This document shows, in pieces, positions 56,080 to 64,000 of a stretch of DNA of 64,000 nt. Within the stretch, counting starts at the first letter, position 1; every line of letters begins with the position of its first letter. Made by a program: the position numbers and the translations under genes. The DNA comes from Dichetophora obliterata. Lineage: Eukaryota; Arthropoda; Insecta; Diptera; Sciomyzidae. The notes below the pieces were generated by a model. The model searched no databases. It saw only the letters and a list, made by a program, of their open reading frames with translations, and was not told where the DNA came from. The stretch is from positions 54,917,830 through 54,981,829 of the forward strand of contig OY986437.1 in the NCBI GenBank assembly GCA_963920525.1. Reading direction: 5' to 3'.

Positions 56080-57535
56080 CTTTTTCAGTGCCAGCCCAAG
56101 TACAAATTCGTGCAATTTTTGATGCTTGGCTGCAAGCTAGCAGCGATGGACAAGACAATGTTTTTAATGAAGTGAAATTATTTCTGGAACAAATTTTTGA
56201 AAACAAATTGGGAGAAAAACAAACATAGGAATTGAGGCTTATTGTTCTTAAATTTAGATCTAATTGGTCAAAATCATTAAGAATAAGATCAACTTTTGAA
56301 AAAAAAAACATGTTAAGCTGCTTGATTCTTTTTTGATTTATGACGAAAATGATTTAAATGCTGTAAGTCTAATGCTTGTTTACATGTTTTGTTGTTGTTC
56401 TTGTTATGAATTCTGTGCTAAACATCTGTTTTAAATTTAAGAGCCAAGCACAAGCAGAGGCAGGCAAAAAACTTTGTACGAAGATGGATGTGAAAGATCA
56501 AAAAGAAGGAGAGTCGAAGAACTTGTTACTGCGAATTACCCACAAGAGCAGTTAAATTTGGCAGATAAAAATGGTATTTGGGAAAATAAAAACATTCATC
56601 GACGCTTTTTGTCGACCCATAAAATTAATTTTTATGAAGAAACGGGGTAGAGTTTAAAATCAGAAATAAATAATCTTTCGACTTGGTTTTACAACACTGC
56701 AAACCAAAATATAAATGTTTACTTTAGAATGAATTTAACTATGGTTGATAGAGCTGATATTAACGTATTGACAAATAATCCTGCTGCTTGTTCGTGCTTT
56801 TTATGTGGAGCAAAGCCCAAGGAAATGAATTCGGAGGGAATATCTCTAAGACCAGTTAACGAAGATTATTATAAATTTGGTCTCTCTACTCTTCATGCAA
56901 AGATAAAGTCTTTTGAGTACTTTTTGCATATTTTCTATCGTCTTCCCCTTAAAATGTGGAGAGTAAGCGCGCAAAATCCAATTTTTATGGAAAATAAATG
57001 TAAAATTCAATTGAAATGTAAACAAGAAATGGGGTTGATAGTCGATAACGTAAGGACTGGTTATGGCACTTCAAACGATGGAAACACGGCTAGACTTTTT
57101 TTGAAAAAGTTGAAAAATCAGCAAGTATTATAGGCATCGATTGTGGTTTGATAAAATTTTTTTCTTTAATGCTAAAAGTAATATATAGTGGAAAGGCAAT
57201 CAGTTTACAAAATTTTCAAATTCTTTTTAATAAAACATCTGCATTGTATAGATCATTATATTCCTGGTATTATATGCCTGCCACAGTACACAAACTTTTA
57301 ATTATAAAATAGCAGCTTCACCGATTGATATGTTATCTAAAGAAGCCTTAGAATGTACGCACAATCAGAGCCAACCATTGCTATAAATTGACAAGAAAAA
57401 TCCTTCAAATCAAAGCACGGAAACGAAATAGAACAATACATATTACAAGAGGAAATTGAAATAGAGGATTCCAAAAATATAATGCTTCCACACTTAGAAT
57501 ATAGCAGTGATGAAAGTTTATCCAATGATTAACTT
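56080..57535 (+). pseudogene. RAG1/Transib-like transposase relic, with stops, frameshifts and possible introns
   Basis: Plus-strand pieces in order: VQIRAIFDAWLQASSDGQDN (56100), FRSNWSKS near 56265, a frameshift at a poly-A run, then a candidate donor GCT|GTAAGT (56359) and acceptor before GAGCCAAGC (56441). After that, SRGRQKTLYEDGCERSKRRR and a TAG at 56648. The 56729-57133 stretch has a CxxC (CSCFLCGAKPKE), STLHAKIKSFEYFL and GTSNDGNTARLFL. A shifted frame gives IIGIDCGLIKFFS, SLYSWYYMPATVHKLL and PIDMLSKEALECTHN; an acidic tail ends near 57532. The order LH..., NGNxAR-like, YPWY...TVHK and LSEEA-like matches a RAG1/Transib-style core as I remember it. Superfamily assignment is moderate. 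Confidence 0.5.
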
Positions 57536-58890
57536 GTTTTTTTTGTTTTTAAAATTTGAAATGCATAAAATTTTACACAGTATTTGGAAAGTATTTTTAA
57601 TACATGAACAATATATTGTCTGATGTAAATCTAATTAAATATATTATATATAAAGCAACAATGTTTTCTGCTTGTTTGGAGTATTTTAAGTAGTGACGCT
57701 TAAGAAAAATGTAACTTTTTGCGATCAATACTAGAGATAATGATATTATGTCAAACAAGTACGGAAATACTAAAGTCGGCTTAGCCCTACTATGAAATAC
57801 CATGAACATAATAATTAAAAATGTATTGAAAATAAACAATCAATGAATAATTTAAATACACATTACTAATGTGTATTAAAATCCATGTTTTATCATAGGC
57901 ATGGGAAGTGGGAGTGTCAGGAGGCGCGTGGTGATCATCTTTTATACATATCTTCGTTTTGATAAAATATACCCACACACCGAATTTTATTCCTGTAGCT
58001 CATATACAAACTTCTTTAAAGAGTTTGCGGTATTGCGGGTTGCAATGGACGTGGGCGTGTCCGTAAGAATATGGCGTTAATTTTTTAAAAACATCTTATT
58101 TTTTATGAAACTTTTCAAATATCAGATTTCAGCCCAGTAGCTTGATTTTGAGTCTCTTCATAACGTTTTAATTTTTGAGTTGTATGGGAGGTAGGCATGT
58201 CCGTGGTCCGATTTTCATGAAATTTAGTGTGGATGTTTCAATTGTCATAGTTATAATACCTATGTAATTTCATGATTCTACAACTACTCCTTCTATTTTT
58301 GTCCACTCGCTATATGGACTCGTTACACTGTGCGGCACCGCCCAGGTATACGACTTGAATCCCGTACAATTATATTTTTTATATAAATATTTGCATTTTG
58401 TATCTTATATGTTGTTATTTCCATTGTAAATTCGGCATGCAAAAGAATTGTTCTTATATGCCAATAATTTTTTAAACTAAATAAATAAATTAAAAAAAAA
58501 TAAAAAAAAAATAAAAAAAAAATAAAAAAATAAATAAATATATGCGTTGGTTCCTGTAATCATTTTTGTATGTCGCACTGACTTTTTTGTTATATTTTTG
58601 CGCAACACTGTATATAAAAAATTATGACTTTCTGTTTTAGGTGGCTAAATTGACCATCATATCGCAATACATCATTATATAATATAGTACCATCATTACA
58701 TAAATAGTAAATAATAGTAGTAAAAATAAAAGTATAGATTGTATTAAAAATATAAGTAAAAAACTGCAGTAGAAATAATAGTAGAAAAAAGCAGAGACAT
58801 GACTCTTAAAAGACAATATTTTTAAATATTGGGCCATAATTGTTATATTCCAAAAAACGGTGTTCATTCATAAGTAATCGTTATTTTCGG
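57536..58890. other. Non-coding DNA with dispersed-repeat fragments
   Basis: 58020-58380 carries GGACGTGGGCGTGTCCG and TATGGGAGGTAGGCATGTCC, repeat motifs of the kind found elsewhere in the window. 58490-58545 is an A-rich (AAAAAAAAT)n microsatellite. No gene. Confidence 0.5.
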
Positions 58891-58894
58891 TTCA

Positions 58895-59879
58895 GGGAAA
58901 TAACGCCCAATGAAATAACGCCCAAAATAAAAAATGAAATAAATCCCAAAAATTTTCCATACAAATTTTGAAATAACAGCCAAATATTGGGCATTATTTC
59001 ATTGAAATTGGGCTTTATTTCATTTTTCTATTTGGGCGTTACTTCATTATTATTCAGATATTACTCTTTTTATGTGAACTATTTGTCATCAAAATGTTAT
59101 ATCAATATCCAATTCAGCTCAGAAGTACTGTAAACAGCGAAGCCGGTGTTGGACTTACTGAGGGTTGTAATCCCTAAGCAGCGGCCGAAGACCGCCTATT
59201 AAAAAGAGACTTATATCCAGAAGTACTGTAAAACGAAAAAAAGGGCATGTCCGTATAAAGCCCAAATGGTTTTTTTTTCTTTATGATATAACGATTTGCC
59301 CTTAGACAAAATGTGGTTTTTAAATTCCGTACAAAGGAAAACCATTTTATTTTCGTTTTGTGTGCATTTTTCTGGAGGTCTAGAGCCTTCCCTGGTCGCT
59401 TTATGATCGCGCTCAGGAGAACCACAATTGTTTTTTTAATATTCTGAAAATTAGGACTTAATTTTTCATTTCCGTTTAGGTTTTGTTTCATAATTTATTT
59501 ACATACTCCTAAATGTCAGGTTTTATTTCATCTATTCTTTAGGATTTATTTCACCAAGAATTAGGAATTATTTCATCTTTCAAAGTTAGGACTTATTTCA
59601 TTTACTGTTAGGAGTTCTTTCATTAGGAGCTATTTCGCGGAGCCGGTAAAATTTTCCCAATTTTTTTCCAAAAAGATTTTGGGTTTTATTTTATTTTCGT
59701 TTTGGGCGTTATTTCATTTTTTTGGCTTTATTTCATTTTTGATTTTGGGCGCTATTTCATTTTTGTAAGCCCAAAATATTTTGGGTCTTATTTCATTTTC
59801 TGTTTGGGCGTTATTTCATTTGTTTGGGGCTTTATTTAATTTTTTATTTTGGGCGTTATTTCATTGGGCGTTACTTCCC
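58895..59879. mobile_element. TIR element made of GAAATAACGCCC repeats, 985 bp
   Basis: GGGAAATAACGCCCAATGAA plus ATAACGCCC at the left is mirrored at 59846-59879. The right third (59580-59870) contains many copies of TTTTGGGCGTTATTTCATTT in tandem, and the left end the reverse complement. Flanking tetramers TTCA and TTAA could be a diverged TTAA-type duplication. No transposase. Confidence 0.75.
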
Positions 59880-60849
59880 TTAACTGTTATTTTTAACAGA
59901 AAATTATTTTTCTCTGTGATAACAATTATAAATGAAGAATTTTTTTGCGTTACTGATAACGTCTATTTTCAATTTGCATTTCTTACATTGCCTCGTAACA
60001 GTTTAAAAAGAGAAACAACTTTTTAAGTTGTTCATAAATTTTCTTTTCAAAAATGAAAACACTTTTTCGAGGTGTTTGGTGAACAACTAACATGGGAATT
60101 TCTCATTAATGAATCCACTAACCAAAGCACTACATCGTTGCTTAGAGAATCATTTACGGAGATTGAAATGGACTCATCCTCGGAAAAGTAAACTGATTTG
60201 CTACAATTTTGGGAGAAAAAAATACACTTCTCTATATTTACGGAAATTAGCACATATTTTTCACGCAGTGCCAAAGTCTCAGTCAAAAGTCTCTGTCTGT
60301 ACATCTTACCAGGCAACGTAAAAAAATTTTGGAAAATAAAAGTTATGAGCAACGAACAAATTTCTTTTCATCTATAACTGTTACGAGATAATGTAAAAAA
60401 TACAAATTGAAAATAACTGTTATAAGTATGCGAATAAAATTTTTTTCAAAGTATCGTCAACTTTTTCGACCTCAAAAAAAAAATAATAGCTATTTTGGAT
60501 CTCTGGAAAAAAGTAGTATAAATAGAAGTAGATAAAATTGTAGGAAATAATAGTGAAAATATTCATAATAATCTGTACCACCGATCATACCATTAACTAC
60601 CATCATAACTAGACAGCGGAATTATATGCAAAATTTATTTAAAGTCTGATTGAAGTCAAGTTTTGGATTTGTATTGATTTTGACTTCATTAATGCGTTTA
60701 TTACTCCATTTCTATGATATGCAAATTTTATTGAAAATATATGCAAAAGCATATGCAAAAAATATGCTGCATACTTTTTGCTTATGCAGTATTAAAAATG
60801 GTCTAAATTCATAATATTTCGAAATAAATTGAAATGATTAAATTGATTA
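59880..60849. other. Non-coding DNA
   Basis: No gene recognised. Frames of up to 101 codons (60047, minus) lack any family signature. Confidence 0.45.
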
Positions 60850-61158
60850 TGTGTCCCAACAAATTTGGCAGGCTATATCTGAGAATTTTTACATTAAAAA
60901 ATCATTTTTAAACTGTCCCAATAATAGTCCAATGCCTCGTCTGTGGTTAAATGCAAGATTCAACATGTTTTCTGCACTTAAGTACACAGTTTTCAACAAA
61001 AATCATTCGCCACTACGTGTAGTGTGGACGTTTTTTATGTACTAGAAATCGCCAGAGGTCGAAATTTGACAATTTCACTGTGACCTTCGACCTACACTGT
61101 GATATGAAATCGCTTTCTTTCTCAGATGAGCGTAGAAAAAGGTTAAAAAAATAACCTA

Positions 61159-62431
61159 TTGGGGGTTGGAATTAATTTTAAAGGTTTTTTTTTCGGTTTT
61201 TGAGCATTTATTTAGAAACAACGGTACAATGTATATTATTCAAAGTATTGTCCATCGTTAGCTACAACATTTTCCCATCTTTCTGGCAGCATATGGATTC
61301 CGCGCCGGAAGAACGATTCGTCTTTTGAGGCAATCCACCAATCGACCCATTTTTTGGTATCCTCGTAAGAAGTGAAGCGCTGCTCAGCCAAGCCATGCGT
61401 CATCGATCTGAATAGGTGGTAGTCGGAAGGGGCTATGTCTGGGCTATAAGGCGGGTGGGGTAGCACATCCCAATTCAGCGCCTCCAACGTTTCCTTGACG
61501 GTTCTTGCAACATGTGGCCGTGCGTTGTCATGTTGAAAAACCACTTTGTCGTGTCTTTTGGCATATTCCGGCCGTTTAACCTTTAATGCTCGGCTCAATT
61601 GCATCAATTGTTGTTGGTAGCGTTCCCCAGTGATGGTTTCGTTAGGTTTTAGCAGCTCATAGTACACGACACCCTTCTGATCCCACCAAATACACAGTAT
61701 ATGCTTGGCGCCATGAATATTCGGCTTGGCCCTCGATGTTGATGCATGGCCGGGTGGTCCCCACGATTTTTTTCGCTTAGGATTATCGTAATGGATCCAC
61801 TTTTCATCGCCAGTGACAATACGATGCAAAAAACTCTTCCTTTTATGCCGTTGAAGCAGTTGTTCGCACATGCAAAATCGCGGCTTCAACTGGTACGGCA
61901 ACCAATTTCCTTGCTTTTGAATCATTCCCATGGCCTTCAAGCGTTTGCCGACCGTTGATAAGTCGACTCCCAATGATTCTGACAATTCTTGAAGGGTTTG
62001 ACACGGGTCTTCATCGAACAAAGCCTCCAATTCCTCATCTTCAAACTTTTTCGGCTGGCCCGGACGCTCTTTGTCTTCCGTATCAAAATCACCACTTTTA
62101 AACCGACGGAACCAGTACTCACAAGTAGAAATCGATGGAGCATAGTCCCCGTAAGCCTCAGTAAGCGTGCGTTGTGCTTCAACCGCTTTTTTCTTCAAAT
62201 GGAAGCACAAAAGTAAACCTTTCCGCAAATTGCGTTTTGTTGGAACGAAAGTCGACATGTTCACAGAGAAAAAAATATATGTTGTTTACACTTCAGTGGA
62301 ATGACACATACTAAAAAATGAAGCTTAGACAATGTGCTTTGAAATGAATATTGTCACAGGTGTGCCCGATGCGATCTATTGATAGTTACGCCATCTCTTA
62401 GAAAACCTTTAAAACTAATTCCAACCCCCAA
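61159..62431 (-). mobile_element. Complete mariner (DD34D) element, 1273 bp
   Basis: Terminal repeats begin TTGGGGGTTGGAATTA at both ends and match at 29 of 30 positions (one A/G difference). TA flanks both sides (61157-61158 and 62432-62433). The uninterrupted target is visible in the paralogous repeat near 32490. With an open transposase frame this could be an autonomous, recently active copy. A minus-strand AATAAA (61212-61207) follows the stop. Confidence 0.92.
61236..62264 (-). CDS. mariner transposase, 342 aa, apparently intact
   Basis: The protein catalyses cut-and-paste transposition of mariner DNA in the nucleus. The N-terminal helix-turn-helix region (residues ~1-110) binds the terminal repeats: YWFRRFKSGDF and a DxSTVGKRLKAMG recognition helix are visible. 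The linker WLPYQL (121-126) corresponds to the WVPHEL motif, and YSPDIAP (273-279) to YSPDLAP. The catalytic triad is D153 (TGDEKW), D246 (QHDNARPH) and D281 (APSDYHL), with 34 residues between the last two, i.e. DD34D. Length is close to the usual ~345; compared with relatives I remember, about five residues may be missing after LKPR (residue 129), which could matter. No stops or frameshifts. Start at the first ATG; MST two codons later is an alternative. Terminal repeats and target site are in place. Confidence 0.92.
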   Translation of the reverse strand: MNMSTFVPTKRNLRKGLLLCFHLKKKAVEAQRTLTEAYGDYAPSISTCEYWFRRFKSGDFDTEDKERPGQPKKFEDEELEALFDEDPCQTLQELSESLGVDLSTVGKRLKAMGMIQKQGNWLPYQLKPRFCMCEQLLQRHKRKSFLHRIVTGDEKWIHYDNPKRKKSWGPPGHASTSRAKPNIHGAKHILCIWWDQKGVVYYELLKPNETITGERYQQQLMQLSRALKVKRPEYAKRHDKVVFQHDNARPHVARTVKETLEALNWDVLPHPPYSPDIAPSDYHLFRSMTHGLAEQRFTSYEDTKKWVDWWIASKDESFFRRGIHMLPERWENVVANDGQYFE

Positions 62432-63073
62432 TACTTCTATTTTCAGTTTGCCGCTCAGTGCTCGCCAACGACTTTTCAAACAAAAATACGTTGTACTGAG
62501 GAAATCTACAGTTTTCGAGATATCGAAATAATTTTGATGTCATAATAACGGAAATTTTTTCAGTATAATATCCATGAAAAATATTACCAAAAAAAAGCTT
62601 TCGTATACCGTATAAAAGTCAACCAATGACTTTTCATACAAAAATACGTTGTACTGAGAAAAGCTGCAGTTTTCGAGATATCGTCATAATTTTTCAAAAT
62701 CCGAAATTTTTCAAAGTTTACTGTTTGTAAAAAATTTTACAATCCCAATATATATTCGCATATGTTACATAAAAAAATGCTTATTGTAGGATATCCGTAA
62801 GGAATAGCGAAAAATGTCTGGCATATATTTTGTACACATCAGCAATGTCTAAAATTTCCTCTGTGTACGTTTTCTTTTATCTTTTATAGCTTAGCTTTTA
62901 TTTAAGAAATTCTGTTTTGAGCTCTCATATTTCAGGTCAAAGGTCACAAAAAGTATTTTGTGCACTCCTTCTCTCTCCTCTTAGTCATTTCAAAGAAAAA
63001 TTATCCAAATCGGTTGAGAAACACGGGAGAAAATGGTACAGAACGGTTTTTCCTACGCCTGTTTATATATATA

Positions 63074-63313
63074 GGGTATTCACAAGGTGTGCTTTCGTGT
63101 TATACTTTCATATTGTCCTAAGATTTCACACTAGTTTAAACATTTTATTGTTGCCTTCCATATAAAAAAGTAGTAATATATTACAACTCTGAAAGCTATG
63201 TTAAATGAATGTCGTAATCCAACAGCTGTTCCTTATTTGAATTTATTTATCTTGTACATTTTAGTTGTAAAATTTTAGGACAATATGACATGATAGACAC
63301 CTTGTGAATACCC
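63074..63313. mobile_element. MITE of the AGGGTATTCACA family, complete copy, 240 bp
   Basis: GGGTATTCACAAGGTGT and its mirror ACACCTTGTGAATACCC bound the element; imperfect complementarity runs to about 40 bp (TATTGTCCTAA). TA is present on both sides (63072-63073 and 63314-63315). It sits exactly at the end of the R-family copy. Confidence 0.85.
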
Positions 63314-63315
63314 TA

Positions 63316-64000
63316 AGAGATTATCTGTTTAAAATTATGTTCTATAAATCATATTACGATACATTATTAAAACTTCTTCTAAGTTGTCGATGCTGAAATT
63401 TTGACGCTTTTCAGAAAGTATCATTTTGTATGCAGAGAAGCCAAGAAGTCAAGGGTGCATACTTAAATTTAGGAACACGTTCGCCAGCTATTTTCATATT
63501 TTCAAATATTTGAATACAATTCTATTTTTTCCTTTTTTAATAAAAAAACATAAAACTAAATATTCTCTTAAATGTGGTTTCAGCTAGAATATACGTGTAA
63601 AAAGAGAAAAACAGTAGCTTGTATTCAAACATTTTTTTGAGGTACAAAGAGTTGTTATATTTTTTTTTTTTAAATTTATACGGGTTATTGTACATAAAAA
63701 CTACTTTAATAAATTTTTTATAGCGATTTTCTGGCTTTTTATAGAGGAGGCTAAAAATTAAATTGAAAAAAAAACATCCAAAACTGTTCAATGAATATGG
63801 CCTTTCCCATGTATCTGACACAAGCAAATCAAATGTCATTTTAAAGTATAGGTCAATAATTGAACATCCCACCTACGAACGACCCCGGGGAGTTTTTTTT
63901 GAAATTATGGTGAAAGTTTGAGTAAAAAGTTTTAAAAAAATTTATTTTTGCGCGCTTTTTCGTCAATTAAATATGTACTTGAATTTAGGTGGGATACTTT
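63316..64000. other. Non-coding AT-rich DNA
   Basis: No gene or repeat recognised. A 111-codon minus-strand frame (63537) is Lys/Phe/Tyr-rich low-complexity translation of A/T tracts. Confidence 0.5.

Larger units (their letters stand above)
60850..63073 (-). repeat. R-family repeat, full-length reverse copy, interrupted by mariner
   Basis: Read on the minus strand, 63073-62432 plus 61158-60850 is collinear with copy 4 (31851-32785), from TATATATAAACAGGCGTAGG to CCAAATTTGTTGGGACACAT. The only large difference is the mariner at 61159-62431. Confidence 0.85.

Noticed and set aside
63537..63872. 111-codon ORF
   Set aside because: Composition is Lys/Phe/Tyr-rich from A/T tracts; no domain, no splice or regulatory context.
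1..64000. CRISPR array, bacterial operons or rRNA
   Set aside because: Tandem arrays here have unit-to-unit identity without unique spacers, and gene structure with short spliceosomal introns plus metazoan transposons shows a eukaryotic nuclear window; no rRNA-like sequence was seen.

Overview
The window looks like intergenic nuclear DNA of a higher (cyclorrhaphan) fly. It is very AT-rich, host introns are short (about 60 bp), and the resident transposons are mariner DD34D and DD41D, hAT, Tc1, Penelope and tRNA-headed SINEs. The DD41D ('rosa') mariners were first described from tephritid fruit flies, so a tephritid or a relative is my best guess. I cannot name the species.

Only one conventional host gene can be rebuilt with confidence. 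It is a three-coding-exon C-type lysozyme on the minus strand (CDS 38749..39535), with a probable 5' UTR intron and a TATA box near 39732. The catalytic Glu and all eight cysteines are present, but the second catalytic residue (Asp52 of hen lysozyme) is Asn. A few weaker exon or small-gene candidates exist (6612, 7063, 13401, 20067, 37153).

Most of the rest is transposable elements, many nested. 0-5 kb: two large palindromes, a minisatellite with a 214-bp higher-order repeat, an interspersed repeat and a hAT transposase tail. 5.2-9.2 kb: a 4-kb hAT-like element with a perfect 8-bp target duplication. 12.1-14.9 kb: a second hAT with perfect target duplication, containing another hAT-like element and a MITE. 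15-24 kb: two internally deleted DD41D mariners, a SINE inside a TIR element, a pogo-like MITE and a 120-bp tandem array. 28-33 kb: several copies of a 0.94-kb repeat, then a ~143-bp tandem array broken by a 5'-truncated Penelope element that carries a hammerhead-like core. 33-44 kb: the same ~143-bp repeat lies in opposite orientations on either side of the lysozyme gene, with a foldback element and MITEs between. 44-52 kb: a string of TIR elements, some nested. 54-57.5 kb: relics of mariner, Tc1 and a RAG1/Transib-like transposase. 61.2-62.4 kb: an apparently intact mariner with an open 342-codon transposase, sitting in a copy of the 0.94-kb repeat whose uninterrupted relative is at 31.9-32.8 kb.

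The genes do not form an operon or pathway. The window's main interest is its insertion history: paralogous empty sites inside the same window document three insertions. The other main interest is the divergent lysozyme. No CRISPR array, rRNA or convincing functional tRNA gene was seen.
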